Position numbers and translations under genes: made by a program
Assembly (NCBI RefSeq): GCF_016744625.1
Contig: NZ_JADGDZ010000003.1
Span: forward strand, 42,239-106,238
DNA from: Winogradskyella sp.
GTDB lineage: Bacteria > Bacteroidota > Bacteroidia > Flavobacteriales > Flavobacteriaceae
Direction: 5' to 3'
DNA length: 64,000 bases
Notes under the pieces: model-generated
What the model saw: the letters and a program-made list of their open reading frames with translations, nothing else
Database searches by the model: none
Told to the model about the DNA's origin: nothing
In this document: piece after piece, positions 53,774-64,000 of the stretch
How the letters are laid out: the number at the start of each line of letters is the position of its first letter
Position numbering within the stretch: the first letter of the stretch is position 1

Positions 53774-56140
53774 ATGAAAAAACTTTACTTTTTATTATTA
53801 ACTCTTTTAATCTCTTCTGTCACATTTGGTCAAGGATCAATTGATTTTGATACTGAGGCTAATTGGAACACAACATCAGGTTCTTATGGTGATTGGGAAT
53901 ATGCTGATGCTGGGACGAATTTCCTAGCTGTAGGAATTTCTATATTGAGAAATGGAACTGCTGATCAAGACGGATTTCCGGGTGGTTTTGGACTTAATTC
54001 CGTTAGATTAAGAAATAATGCAACTTCATCTTTAACAATGACTATCTCATCTGGTGGTATTGGTGATTTTTCTTTTCAAGTAAGACGATGGGATGGAAAT
54101 CCAGCTACAAACTTTTCTGTAGAAACTACTACTGATGGTACTAATTGGAGTCCATCATCTACAATTGATGCTACTGTAACTACAGATTCTGATTGGAAAA
54201 CTGTAAATGGTACTATAAATAGTCCGAGCTCAAGTGTTGGAGTAAGAATAATATCTAATGGGACAACCGAAAGAATAATGGTTGATAATTTCACTTGGAC
54301 TGGATTTTCAACTAGTTGTGGAGTAGCATTTGGAACTGCAAGTACAGTTTGTAACGCTAACACAGTTGGAGACAATAATGATTCTGTAACAATTAATATT
54401 CCTTATACAGGTTCTGATGCTGCTATTACAGATGTTACTACAACTTCTGGTGGTACAGTTGGAGGTGACGACCCTTCTTCAGTTGCAAATGGAACAATTA
54501 CCATTACAGGTTTATTAGAGGGAGCTGCTTGGGATGTCGCTTTAGTTGGCGGAGATTGTGGAGCACTTTCTGCTTCTGGATCTGTTGCTGCTGCGTATTG
54601 TGATCCTATACCAAACACTTGTTTTGATTTAAGTACTGGTATGGAATTATTTGAAATAGTAACTGTAGCAGCTAATTCAGACATGGATGTTTGGACTGAA
54701 TCTAGTGGAACTTATTCTATTAATGGATATTGTGGATCAGGATGTATGGAAGAATCTAACGGCTGGTTAGTTTTTGGCCCTTTAGATATGTCTGGAGTAA
54801 CTGATTTAGGATTACTTTTTGATGCGGCTGAAGGTTTCGATGGCTCAACTTTAGATATACAATATACCTCTGATTATAGTGGTCTTTGTCCTGATGCAGC
54901 TACTTGGACATCTGTTCAAACAATTTCTGATGCAGGTTTAGGTTACAGTGTAGATTTATCTGCTGCAACAGGAACTAATGTATTTGTAGGTGTACAATAT
55001 TTAGATTCTGATGGAACTTTTTCTTCTTGGACTTTATCTAATGTTAGTCTAGCTGCTTTTGGATCTTGCCCAACGTTAGGAGCAAGACCAACTTCAGATT
55101 GTGCTACATGTGACCTAACATTACAAACTGAAACTTATACTTGTGCTACTAATACAGATGGAGATAATAATGATAACGTAACAATTAACATTCCTTATTC
55201 TGGTTCTGAAAGCACAATTGGTACTGTAACAACAACTTCTGGAGGAATGGTTGTAGGAGATGATCCAGCTACTGTTGCGGATGGAACAATAATGATTACA
55301 GGATTATCTGAAGGTGATGCTTGGGATTTAACAATTAATGGTGGAGACTGTGATGGAACAACAATTTCTGGAACAGTACCAGCTGCACAATGTGATCCTG
55401 AAATATTAGTTATCAATGAAATTAATGCAGACCCAAGTAATGCTCCTGGAGAAGTAGGAGATGCCAATGGTGATGGTACAGCACACTTTAGTGATGATGA
55501 ATTTGTTGAGATATACAATACTGGAGCTGTTGCAATAGATATGGAGAACTATACTTTAGAAGATGCTTCTCTTCGTCATACATTTCCAGCAGGTACAATA
55601 TTACAACCAAACAGTTTTATTACTGTTTTTGGAGGTGGAGTTCCAACTGGTATTCCTGGTATTGCACAAATTGCGACTACAGGTAGTGTAGGCTTAAGCA
55701 ATGGTGGTGATACTGTAACGTTAAAAGATGATAATGGAGTTGTATTAACGTCTTATACATATACAGGAGCAGGTAACAACCAATCTATTGGTCGTAACCC
55801 AGATTTTACTGGTCCTTTTGTACAACATGCTACAATTGATGGTAATGGAGCATTATTCTCACCTGGTATAGAAAATGATGACCCAACACTTTCTAATGAG
55901 CAATTCACTTCGACTGTATTTACGTTATATCCAAATCCAACTAATACAGGATTTGTAAACATCACTTCATCAAATAGTGATGCTATGAATGTACAAGTCT
56001 TTGATATTTTAGGAAAGCGAGTTAAAAATGAGACTCTAACAAATAGCACATTAGATGTTTCTAATTTAAACACTGGTCTTTACATTGTAAAGATTACACA
56101 GAATGACGCTTCAGTCACTAAAAAATTAGTGATTAAGTAA
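53774..56140 (+). CDS. secreted protein with duplicated beta-rich modules, lamin-tail domain and T9SS sorting domain
   Basis: 788 aa; signal peptide; LTD-like VINEINADPS...DDEFVEIYNTGAVAIDMENYTLED; C-term LYPNPTNTGFVNI...GLYIVKITQNDASVTKKLVIK. Confidence 0.9.
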   Translation: MKKLYFLLLTLLISSVTFGQGSIDFDTEANWNTTSGSYGDWEYADAGTNFLAVGISILRNGTADQDGFPGGFGLNSVRLRNNATSSLTMTISSGGIGDFSFQVRRWDGNPATNFSVETTTDGTNWSPSSTIDATVTTDSDWKTVNGTINSPSSSVGVRIISNGTTERIMVDNFTWTGFSTSCGVAFGTASTVCNANTVGDNNDSVTINIPYTGSDAAITDVTTTSGGTVGGDDPSSVANGTITITGLLEGAAWDVALVGGDCGALSASGSVAAAYCDPIPNTCFDLSTGMELFEIVTVAANSDMDVWTESSGTYSINGYCGSGCMEESNGWLVFGPLDMSGVTDLGLLFDAAEGFDGSTLDIQYTSDYSGLCPDAATWTSVQTISDAGLGYSVDLSAATGTNVFVGVQYLDSDGTFSSWTLSNVSLAAFGSCPTLGARPTSDCATCDLTLQTETYTCATNTDGDNNDNVTINIPYSGSESTIGTVTTTSGGMVVGDDPATVADGTIMITGLSEGDAWDLTINGGDCDGTTISGTVPAAQCDPEILVINEINADPSNAPGEVGDANGDGTAHFSDDEFVEIYNTGAVAIDMENYTLEDASLRHTFPAGTILQPNSFITVFGGGVPTGIPGIAQIATTGSVGLSNGGDTVTLKDDNGVVLTSYTYTGAGNNQSIGRNPDFTGPFVQHATIDGNGALFSPGIENDDPTLSNEQFTSTVFTLYPNPTNTGFVNITSSNSDAMNVQVFDILGKRVKNETLTNSTLDVSNLNTGLYIVKITQNDASVTKKLVIK

Positions 56141-56162
56141 GCTTAATTCTTATTACATAATT

Positions 56163-56200
56163 AAAGCGTAGCACGAATTTTCGAGCTACGCTTTTCTATT
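56163..56200 (+). terminator. rho-independent terminator
   Basis: AAAGCGTAGC...GCTACGCTTT then T-rich. Confidence 0.85.
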
Positions 56201-56217
56201 TTCCATACTTTTGCAGG

Positions 56218-57198
56218 ATGATATCTAAAGCCTCTATTTTTAATATAAAATCTAATGCAGAGTTCAATGCTCTAGCAATAGATATCTTTAGATTTCAGTT
56301 TAAAAATAATACTGTATATCGTTCATTTTGCGATCTCCTTTACAAACATCCATCGGATGTAAAAAGTATTACTGATATTCCTTTTTTGCCTATTCAATTT
56401 TTTAAATCACACCAAGTTTTAAGTTCTAATAATTCTATTGAAAAAACCTTTACCAGTTCTGGCACAACAGGAAACTTAACTAGTAAACATTTAGTGACTG
56501 ATATTAATCTTTATGAAGAAAGTTATTTAGAAGGTTTTAAACACTTTTACGGAAACATTGCCAATTATGTTGTCTTGGCTTTATTACCTTCTTATTTAGA
56601 ACGCGATGGTTCGTCGTTAATATATATGGCAAATGATTTAATCACTAAATCCAAACAATCAGAAAGTGGTTTCTATTTAAATAATCTTGAAGATCTAGCA
56701 CAAACCTTGCAACAGCTTGAAGCTAGAGGTCAAAAAACACTACTCATTGGAGTCTCTTTCGCTTTATTAGATTTGATTGAACAGTTTCAATTTAATTTAA
56801 AACACACCATTGTTATGGAAACTGGTGGTATGAAAGGTAGACGAAAAGAAATAATTAGACAAGAACTCCATAATAGACTTCAATCTGGTTTTGGAGTCGA
56901 AAAAATTCATAGTGAATATGGAATGACCGAACTTTTGAGTCAGGCGTATTCTAAAGGCAATGGTGTTTTTGACTGTTCTCCATGGATGAAAGTCTTAACA
57001 CGAGATACTGAAGATGCACTTACACTTCAACAACCTAATAAAACTGGAGGGATTAATGTTATTGACTTAGCGAATCTTAATTCTTGTTCTTTTATAGCCA
57101 CACAAGATTTAGGAAAAGTTGATGAAAATGGTCTGTTTGAAATCATTGGAAGATTCGATAATTCAGATATTAGAGGCTGTAATTTAATGGCTTTGTAA
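56218..57198 (+). CDS. LuxE-like acyl-protein synthetase/acyltransferase
   Basis: 326 aa; FTSSGTTGNLTSKHLV nucleotide-binding motif, HSEYGMTELLSQAYS, GRFDNSDIRGCNLM. Confidence 0.88.
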   Translation: MISKASIFNIKSNAEFNALAIDIFRFQFKNNTVYRSFCDLLYKHPSDVKSITDIPFLPIQFFKSHQVLSSNNSIEKTFTSSGTTGNLTSKHLVTDINLYEESYLEGFKHFYGNIANYVVLALLPSYLERDGSSLIYMANDLITKSKQSESGFYLNNLEDLAQTLQQLEARGQKTLLIGVSFALLDLIEQFQFNLKHTIVMETGGMKGRRKEIIRQELHNRLQSGFGVEKIHSEYGMTELLSQAYSKGNGVFDCSPWMKVLTRDTEDALTLQQPNKTGGINVIDLANLNSCSFIATQDLGKVDENGLFEIIGRFDNSDIRGCNLMAL

Positions 57199-57239
57199 GT
57201 CGACAGAGATTTTTCGACATAAGTAGTATAAAAAATACT

Positions 57240-57686
57240 ATGAGATTCTTCATTCTTCTATATGTTATAACGATATCAACTGTCTTTTCGCAAAACAACT
57301 TAGATTACAATACTAAGAAAGGGTTTGCAGCTAAAGGTTATGATGTTGTTGCCTATTTTAATAATGGAGCGATTGAAGGCTCTAAAGTATATTCTACAAC
57401 TTTTAACGGAGTAAAATATAAGTTCCACTCACAAAAGAATCTTGATACTTTTTTAAAGAATCCTAAAGCCTTTATACCACAATATGGTGGTTATTGTGCT
57501 TATGCAGTCGCAACAAATTCTAAGAAAATAGATATTGACCCTAAATCCTTTGAAATCAGGGACGGAAAGCTCTATTTATTCTATAATTCTTGGGGAAATA
57601 ACACCTTAAAAAAATGGTTAGAAAAAGATGTGAAAGGTTTACAAAATAAAGCCGACTTAAATTGGGAGGCTATAAAGTTTAATTAA
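57240..57686 (+). CDS. YHS domain-containing secreted protein
   Basis: 148 aa; signal peptide; GYDVVAYFNNGAIEGSKVYSTTFNGVKYKFHSQKNLDTFLKNPKAFIPQYGGYCAYAV. Confidence 0.93.
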   Translation: MRFFILLYVITISTVFSQNNLDYNTKKGFAAKGYDVVAYFNNGAIEGSKVYSTTFNGVKYKFHSQKNLDTFLKNPKAFIPQYGGYCAYAVATNSKKIDIDPKSFEIRDGKLYLFYNSWGNNTLKKWLEKDVKGLQNKADLNWEAIKFN

Positions 57687-57744
57687 TTCTATGAAAAAGA
57701 GAAATTAACTTAAATAGCTTCATGGTTGATAGATTGGTTAGATG

Positions 57745-57774
57745 TGCCCGAAAGAAATTTCGGGCATTTTTTTG
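57745..57774 (+). terminator. rho-independent terminator
   Basis: TGCCCGAAA-GAAA-TTTCGGGCA then TTTTTTT. Confidence 0.9.
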
Positions 57775-57839
57775 TCACAAAAAAGACCTACTAGGTTTTT
57801 AAAAACTTAACAGGTCTAATTATATATATTTTCAAACGC

Positions 57840-59138
57840 TTAAATCACTTTTAAAATAAAATTTGTTTTCTTACCTCTACTGAGAATGATATACTTATCA
57901 TTAATTAAATCTTCAGAAGATAATTTATAATCTTCCTTTACCTTTTCTTTATTAACAGCAATAGCGTTTTCCTTTAAAGCTCTACGTGCATCACCATTTG
58001 AATTTAAAAAATTTGTTTTCGCTGCTAAAGCAGCAATCATATCCATACCCTCTTCAAACTCTGATTGAGAAATTTCAGCTTGCTTAACTCCTTCAAAAAC
58101 ATCTAAAAAGGTTTTTTCATCTAAGGTTTTAATGTCTTCTTTAAAGGATTTACTAAATAGAATCTGAGAAGCTTTTACCGCATTTTCAAATTCTTCTTTA
58201 GAATGTACCATCGTTGTAATTTCTTCTGCTAAACGTTTTTGCAACAATCTTAAATGAGGCATTTCAGAATGTTCTGAAATTAATTTTTCAATAGCTTCTT
58301 GTGTTAAAAATGTAAAGATTTTAATATACTTTTCAGCATCTTCGTCACTAGAGTTTAACCAATACTGGTAGAACTTATAAGGTGATGTTCTATTAGCATC
58401 TAACCAAACATTTCCTCCTTCAGATTTACCAAATTTAGAACCATCACTTTTTGTAATTAAAGGACATGTGATTGCATAACCTTTTCCGCCTCCAACACGT
58501 CTAATTAATTCTGTTCCTGTAGTTATATTTCCCCATTGATCACTTCCGCCCATTTGAATGGAACAACTATTAGCTCTGAATAAATGTAAAAAATCATAGC
58601 CTTGCACCAACTGATATGTGAATTCCGTAAAACTCATACCATCATTAGATGATTCGCTAGAAATTCTATTCTTCACAGAATCTTTAGCCATCATATAATT
58701 TACAGTAATATGTTTACCTACATCTCTAATAAACTCAAGGAATGAAAATTCTTTCATCCAATCATAGTTATTAACTAATACTGCTGCATTGTCTGCGTTA
58801 CTTTCAAAATCTAAAAAATGAGATAATTGATTTTTAATCGCTTCTTGGTTATGACGAAGCGTTTTTTCATTCAATAAATTACGTTCACTAGATTTACCAG
58901 ATGGATCACCAATCATACCAGTTGCTCCACCAACTAATGCGACTGGTTTATGTCCACAGCGTTGATAATGTGCCAATAACATAATAGGAACAAGATTACC
59001 TATATGCAAAGAATCTGCTGTTGGATCAAAACCAACATAAGCACTGCGCATGGCTTCAGCCAAATGGCCTTCTACTCCTGGCATGCTATCATGCAACATT
59101 CCTCTCCAAGTCAATTCTTCTACAAAACGCTTTCCCAT
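57840..59138 (-). CDS. tyrS: tyrosyl-tRNA synthetase
   Basis: 432 aa; [45 protein letters not shown] (KFGKS). Confidence 0.97.
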   Translation of the reverse strand: MGKRFVEELTWRGMLHDSMPGVEGHLAEAMRSAYVGFDPTADSLHIGNLVPIMLLAHYQRCGHKPVALVGGATGMIGDPSGKSSERNLLNEKTLRHNQEAIKNQLSHFLDFESNADNAAVLVNNYDWMKEFSFLEFIRDVGKHITVNYMMAKDSVKNRISSESSNDGMSFTEFTYQLVQGYDFLHLFRANSCSIQMGGSDQWGNITTGTELIRRVGGGKGYAITCPLITKSDGSKFGKSEGGNVWLDANRTSPYKFYQYWLNSSDEDAEKYIKIFTFLTQEAIEKLISEHSEMPHLRLLQKRLAEEITTMVHSKEEFENAVKASQILFSKSFKEDIKTLDEKTFLDVFEGVKQAEISQSEFEEGMDMIAALAAKTNFLNSNGDARRALKENAIAVNKEKVKEDYKLSSEDLINDKYIILSRGKKTNFILKVI

Positions 59139-59226
59139 TATATTTTAATTCTAATTAGATTTCCGCAAAGATATGTTTCCGTATGTAATGACAAAAGACA
59201 ATTCTAAAAAAGCGTAAATTTACCTC

Positions 59227-60249
59227 ATGATATTAATCACAGGTGGAACAGGATTGGTTGGCTCACATTTACTTTTTAAATTGGTAAGTAATAATGAAAA
59301 TGTACGCGCTACATACAGAAGAGAAAAAACATTAGAACGCGTTAAACATGTGTTTTCTTATTTTTCTGATGATGCAGATTCACTTTTCAACAGCATAGAA
59401 TGGGTAGAAGCAGATCTCAATGATATCCCAAAACTTCAAGATGCTTTTAAAGATATAACTCATGTGTATCATTGTGCTGCTTTTGTGTCTTTTGAACCAG
59501 ACAAATACAAAACGCTGCGAAAAATTAATATTAAAGGAACCGCTAACATTGTAAACCTATGCATAAGTAATAAGGTTAAAAAACTATGTTATGTCAGTTC
59601 TATTGCTACTATTGGTCATCATGCAGATTCAGAACAATTAATTGATGAAAACACTGCTTGGAACCCAGAAGATGATAATAATGTTTATGCCATTACAAAG
59701 TATGGAGCAGAACTCGAAGTTTGGAGAGCAACGCAAGAAGGTTTAGAAGCTGTAATTGTAAATCCAGGAATTATTTTAGGTGCAGGTTATTGGAATGGAG
59801 GAAGTAGTGGTAATTTATTTAAGAAAATCTACAAAGGGCTGCGTTACTATGTTAACGGAGTTACTGGCTATATCGATGTTTGGGATGTTGTAAATTCTAT
59901 GCACCAACTTATGACAAGTACTATTAAAAACGAAAAATTTATTTTAGTATCTGAAAACTTAAGTTTTAAAACGTTTCAGACTAAAACTGCAAATGCGCTA
60001 AATGTTAAGCCACCAAACATAGAAGCTAAACCATGGTTATTGGGTATGGTCTGGAGATTAGATTGGTTAAAGTTTAAACTTTTGGGCAAACGACGAAACT
60101 TATCAAAACAAACTGCTAAATCTGCAGTTAGCATCACAAAATATGATAATTCGAAATTAAAAAAAATGCTGAATTTTGAATTTAAACCAATCGATAAAAC
60201 TATAGATGAAGTCAGTAAATTATACCTTAAAGATTTAGATAAATCCTAG
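59227..60249 (+). CDS. NAD-dependent epimerase/dehydratase family protein
   Basis: 340 aa; ILITGGTGLVGSHLLFKLV, CYVSSIATIG, YAITKYGAE (YxxxK). Confidence 0.94.
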   Translation: MILITGGTGLVGSHLLFKLVSNNENVRATYRREKTLERVKHVFSYFSDDADSLFNSIEWVEADLNDIPKLQDAFKDITHVYHCAAFVSFEPDKYKTLRKINIKGTANIVNLCISNKVKKLCYVSSIATIGHHADSEQLIDENTAWNPEDDNNVYAITKYGAELEVWRATQEGLEAVIVNPGIILGAGYWNGGSSGNLFKKIYKGLRYYVNGVTGYIDVWDVVNSMHQLMTSTIKNEKFILVSENLSFKTFQTKTANALNVKPPNIEAKPWLLGMVWRLDWLKFKLLGKRRNLSKQTAKSAVSITKYDNSKLKKMLNFEFKPIDKTIDEVSKLYLKDLDKS

Positions 60250-60698
60250 TTTATTACTGAAGCCTTAACAAGTTCTCTAAGGGAGTCTTTAGAAATTGTT
60301 TTTGCTTTTTTAATAGAATCTCGTTTGCGTTTTGCAGCCTGACCTTCAATTTTCTGAAGCTCTTCATACTCTTCTTTCTCTTTTTCTAATCTTATCTTCA
60401 CTTTATCGACAATGGCTTTGTAAATATCAATATCGAATGCATAATACGTATTGCTATCCGCAAATTGTGTGCTATCTATGTTATACTTTGTCAAAACATA
60501 TGTTTCTGGTATAAAACCATTTGTCTCTAACAGTTTTCTATTCACTCCTTTTGCAGCATTTACAATATATAAGTCGTATAATACCTCAGACATTTTATCC
60601 TTAGATATAAGGTTTTCTGGCTTCTTTGGTTTATCAGTCTCATTACAAGCTAAAACCAAAAGGCACAATACTATAACAACACTTATCTTCTTAACCAT
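60246..60698 (-). CDS. DUF4296 domain-containing lipoprotein
   Basis: 150 aa; lipobox LVLAC; LISKDKMSEVLYDLYIVNAAKGVN...LTKYNIDSTQFADSNTYYAFDIDIYKAIVDKVKIRLEKEK. Confidence 0.88.
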   Translation of the reverse strand: MVKKISVVIVLCLLVLACNETDKPKKPENLISKDKMSEVLYDLYIVNAAKGVNRKLLETNGFIPETYVLTKYNIDSTQFADSNTYYAFDIDIYKAIVDKVKIRLEKEKEEYEELQKIEGQAAKRKRDSIKKAKTISKDSLRELVKASVIN

Positions 60699-60699
60699 A

Positions 60700-62043
60700 T
60701 TATCTATTAAAAGTTAATCGCTGTCCTGCTTTAACGTCCAAAACCTTAAAATTGTTATATGCTAACTGACCATTAACAAAAGTATGAGTTATTCTACTTT
60801 TAAACGTATTCCCTTCAAAAGGAGACCAACCACATTTATATAGAATATTGCTTTTATTTACGGTCCAAGGGTTATTTAAATCTGCAATAACCAAATCTGC
60901 ATAATAGCCTTCTTTTATATAACCTCGTTTTTCTACATCGAATAATATTGCAGGATTATGACATGCTTTTTCTACAATTTTTTCAATCGAAATTTTCCCT
61001 TGATGATGCGCTTCTAACAAAGCGACCAATGCATGTTGAACCAATGGTCCTCCAGAAGGCGCACTTGTATAAGGATTGTTTTTTTCTTCAAGCGTATGAG
61101 GAGCATGATCTGTAGCAATAACATCAATTCGATCATCCAGTAAGGCTTTCCAAAGTAACTTTCTGTCTTTTGAAGTTTTAACCGCAGGATTCCATTTTAT
61201 ATGACTTCCTTTTCTAGCATAGTCTTCATCAGAAAACCATAGATGATGAACACAAACTTCTGCTGTTATCTTTTTATCTTTTAGTGGAATTTTGTTTGAA
61301 AATAACTTCGTTTCTTTTCCTGTTGATAAATGAAACACATGCAACCTTGCTCCAGTTTTCTTTGCTAACTCAATAGCTTTAGAAGATGACAAATAACAAG
61401 CCTCTTCACTTCGAATAATAGGATGCTTTTCCATAGGAATATCATCACCATATTCAGCTTTATATTTTTCTAAATTCCCCTTAATAGTGGCTTCATCTTC
61501 ACAATGTACCGAAATCACCATATTGGTGCTAGAGAATATTTTTTCAATAACCTTTGGGTCATCAACCAACATATTTCCTGTAGAAGATCCTAAGAACAGT
61601 TTTAATCCTGCAACAGTTTTAGTATTAAGCTTTAAAATTTCATCCAAATTATCATTAGTACCACCAAACATAAATGAGTAATTAGCATAAGAGGACTCAG
61701 CAGCTATGCTAAATTTTTCCTCCAACTTCTCAACTGTTGTTGTTTGTGGATTTGTATTTGGCATTTCTATAAATGACGTAATTCCGCCAGCTAAAGCTGC
61801 TTTAGATTCCGTTTCAATATTAGCTTTATGTGTTAGACCTGGTTCCCTAAAATGTACTTGATCATCAATCATTCCTGGTAACACGTAATTTCCTTCGGCA
61901 TCAATGACTATCATATCTGCTGATTTCACACTAATCGAAGTATCTATTTCTTTAATAATGTTACCTTCTATGAGAATATCGCCTTCAACAATTTTTCCTT
62001 CGTTGACGATTTTTGCGTTTTTTATGAGGGTATTTCTCTTCAT
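60700..62043 (-). CDS. pyrC: dihydroorotase
   Basis: 447 aa; [59 protein letters not shown]. Confidence 0.95.
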   Translation of the reverse strand: MKRNTLIKNAKIVNEGKIVEGDILIEGNIIKEIDTSISVKSADMIVIDAEGNYVLPGMIDDQVHFREPGLTHKANIETESKAALAGGITSFIEMPNTNPQTTTVEKLEEKFSIAAESSYANYSFMFGGTNDNLDEILKLNTKTVAGLKLFLGSSTGNMLVDDPKVIEKIFSSTNMVISVHCEDEATIKGNLEKYKAEYGDDIPMEKHPIIRSEEACYLSSSKAIELAKKTGARLHVFHLSTGKETKLFSNKIPLKDKKITAEVCVHHLWFSDEDYARKGSHIKWNPAVKTSKDRKLLWKALLDDRIDVIATDHAPHTLEEKNNPYTSAPSGGPLVQHALVALLEAHHQGKISIEKIVEKACHNPAILFDVEKRGYIKEGYYADLVIADLNNPWTVNKSNILYKCGWSPFEGNTFKSRITHTFVNGQLAYNNFKVLDVKAGQRLTFNR

Positions 62044-62051
62044 TCTTCTTT

Positions 62052-62774
62052 CTACTTAGCAAATAAACTTTTTAGTTTTAAACTTATCACACCAAAAATA
62101 GCTTCAGAAATAATACTTCCACTCATTTTTGATTTTCCTTTGGTTCTATCTTTAAAGATAACAGGAATCTCAACAATTTTAAAGTCTTTTTTGTAGGCTT
62201 TAAATTTCATTTCAATTTGAAACGCATAACCAACAAACTCAATTTTAGTGAGATCAATAGCTTCTAAAACAGCTCTTTTATAACAAATAAATCCTGCTGT
62301 AGAATCTTTAACCTTCATTCGTGTTATCAATCTTACATATCGTGATGCACCATACGATAATATAATACGAGACATTGGCCAATTAACAACTGTTATCCCT
62401 TTTACATATCTTGAACCTACAGACACATCTGCATTATTAACGGCACATGCATTATATAGTTTTATTAAATCATCTGGATTATGTGAAAAATCGGCATCCA
62501 TTTCAAAAATAAATTGGTAAGCCTTTTCTAAAGACCACTTAAACCCTGAAATGTAAGCCGAACCTAAACCGCTTTTTTCTTCTCGTTCAATTAAAAATAG
62601 TCGATCCGAAAATTCTTGTTGTAATACCTTAACTGTCTCAGCTGTTTTATCAGGTGAGTTATCATCTACAATTAAGACATGAAAACACTTCTCTTGCGCA
62701 AACACAGCTCTAATGATAGATTCTATATTTTCAATCTCATTATAGGTAGGAATTATTACAATTGCGTCAGACAT
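62052..62774 (-). CDS. polyprenol monophosphomannose synthase (DPM1-like GT2)
   Basis: 240 aa; [32 protein letters not shown]-type motif ([14 protein letters not shown]), [28 protein letters not shown]. Confidence 0.95.
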   Translation of the reverse strand: MSDAIVIIPTYNEIENIESIIRAVFAQEKCFHVLIVDDNSPDKTAETVKVLQQEFSDRLFLIEREEKSGLGSAYISGFKWSLEKAYQFIFEMDADFSHNPDDLIKLYNACAVNNADVSVGSRYVKGITVVNWPMSRIILSYGASRYVRLITRMKVKDSTAGFICYKRAVLEAIDLTKIEFVGYAFQIEMKFKAYKKDFKIVEIPVIFKDRTKGKSKMSGSIISEAIFGVISLKLKSLFAK

Positions 62775-62879
62775 TAACTAACTTTTAAACACGCTTTAAA
62801 GCGACTTTTAGAATTTTTACAAAAGTAAAGTTTTTAATGGATTATATGATGTAATTAACTTTTTTGATAATTTAGCGGT

Positions 62880-63530
62880 ATGCGAAATTTTATTACTCAC
62901 GAGTGGTTCACCATCTTTACAATTATAGGATTATTTGCTATTGTGGCTGCGAAATTTGTAAATACGTTGAGATTTAATGATTTCTTATATGTTATAGGTA
63001 ATTCTAAATACTTAAAGATCTATACTAAGGATCAGAAATTCATTGATCAATTTGATAGTTTTCTATTTATTAACCTAGCCTTGTCCTTTAGTATATTCAC
63101 ATACTTTGCTTATTCTACGTTTATAACTCCATTGTCATTTGAGTTGATTTCATTTTTAAAACTACTTTTTGCTATTTCTACCATAATAATTATAAAGACG
63201 CTTTTAGAACGTTTAATTGGTAGTCTTTTTGAGATTGATAGTGTAATAGATAACTACTTGTTTCAGAAAACAACCTTCAAAAATTACTCTGGTATTGTCT
63301 TTTTGGTTGCGAACTTGCTTCTATTATACACAAATAAGTATGCAAATGTTGTAATAATAGCATCTTTTATCTTGATTTGCCTTATTAATCTTATAGGTTT
63401 TTTGACTTCATTTAAAAACTATCAAAAGTCAATAAATCCTAATTTTTTCTATTTTTTGTTGTATCTTTGCGCTCTCGAAATCTCTCCTTATGTTCTTTTA
63501 TATAAGGTAATTAGGGAATATAACGCTTAA
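62880..63530 (+). CDS. DUF4271 domain-containing membrane protein
   Basis: 216 aa; polytopic; directly upstream of hemD; C-term FYFLLYLCALEISPYVLLYKVI. Confidence 0.88.
   Translation: MRNFITHEWFTIFTIIGLFAIVAAKFVNTLRFNDFLYVIGNSKYLKIYTKDQKFIDQFDSFLFINLALSFSIFTYFAYSTFITPLSFELISFLKLLFAISTIIIIKTLLERLIGSLFEIDSVIDNYLFQKTTFKNYSGIVFLVANLLLLYTNKYANVVIIASFILICLINLIGFLTSFKNYQKSINPNFFYFLLYLCALEISPYVLLYKVIREYNA
63472..63479 (+). promoter_or_regulatory. possible -7 element for hemD inside the DUF4271 gene
   Basis: TATCTTTG (TAnnTTTG) about 67 bp upstream of the hemD ATG. Confidence 0.4.
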
Positions 63531-63545
63531 AACATTGGTTTACGT

Positions 63546-64000
63546 ATGAAAGTGAAAACAATTTTAGTATCGCAACCAGAACCTAAAATAGAGAACTCGC
63601 CATACTTTGATTTGCAAGAAAAGCAAAAAGTAAAAGTGGACTTTAGACCCTTCATTCATGTTGAAGGTGTATCTTCAAAAGACATTAGACAACAAAAAAT
63701 TGACCTTAGTAAATTTACGGCAATTATTCTTACAAGTAGAAATTCTGTAGACCACTTCTTTAGAGTAGCAGACGAATTGCGCTTTAAAGTACCAGATGCT
63801 ATGAAATACTTCTGCCAGTCGGAAGCTGTTGCTTATTACCTTCAAAAATATGTTGTATATAGAAAACGTAAAATCTATGTTGGTAAACGTACGTTTGCAG
63901 AGTTGTCTCCTTTAATTAAAAAATATAAGGATGAAACCTTCTTATTACCAACAACAGACAAGGTAAAACCTATTATCCCAGAAGCCTTAGACAATTTAGG
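63546..64000 (+). CDS. hemD: uroporphyrinogen-III synthase (3' end outside window)
   Basis: Open frame from ATG 63546 to window end: MKVKTILVSQPEPKIENSPYFDLQEKQKVKVDFRPFIHVEGVSSKDIRQQKIDLSKFTAIILTSRNSVDHFFRVADEL. Confidence 0.88.
   Translation, partial: MKVKTILVSQPEPKIENSPYFDLQEKQKVKVDFRPFIHVEGVSSKDIRQQKIDLSKFTAIILTSRNSVDHFFRVADELRFKVPDAMKYFCQSEAVAYYLQKYVVYRKRKIYVGKRTFAELSPLIKKYKDETFLLPTTDKVKPIIPEALDNL

Noticed and set aside
55195-56073. Minus-strand ORFs of 106-107 aa (also 54076-54684)
   Set aside because: Antisense shadows of the low-complexity T9SS protein gene.
1-64000. Search for prophage, CRISPR-Cas, restriction-modification or toxin-antitoxin systems
   Set aside because: No integrase, phage structural, Cas, methyltransferase-endonuclease or TA-type gene pairs were recognised. 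The GIY-YIG protein at 15450-15734 is a common stand-alone family and is not evidence of a homing element here.

Overview
64-kb chromosomal window, AT-rich. The gene content (T9SS C-terminal sorting domains, DUF4271/DUF4296/DUF4407 families) and TAnnTTTG promoter elements fit a marine Flavobacteriaceae genome; this taxonomic call is inference. About 62 genes are supported: mostly housekeeping (dnaE with an N-terminal DnaQ-like exonuclease, rpsP, rimM, ruvC, hemW, tyrS, pyrC, trmB, trxA, hemD start), an Fe-S cluster (Mrp/NifU/ferredoxin reductase/ferredoxin), three signal-transduction loci, four secreted T9SS or Asp-rich proteins, tRNA-Leu(UAG) and tRNA-Asp(GUC). No rRNA, CRISPR array, prophage or complete IS was seen. 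The most interesting content is: (i) two paralogous BlaI/M56 (BlaR1-like) sensor-protease loci, each with its own distinct tandem palindromic operator pair and unusual repeated extracytoplasmic modules; (ii) a decayed DUF1272 gene with two in-frame TAA codons and a frameshift; (iii) a missed 56-aa secreted peptide gene upstream of a TPR-histidine kinase/LuxR pair; (iv) a REP-like hairpin family (stem-[A/T]C[A/T]AG-stem), one copy of which spans the hemW stop codon; (v) a TGTGA-N6-TCACA CRP/FNR-type site before the ferredoxin reductase; (vi) an intergenic repeat element next to an SRPBCC-ArsR-SRPBCC cassette. No clearly new defence or biosynthetic system was found.
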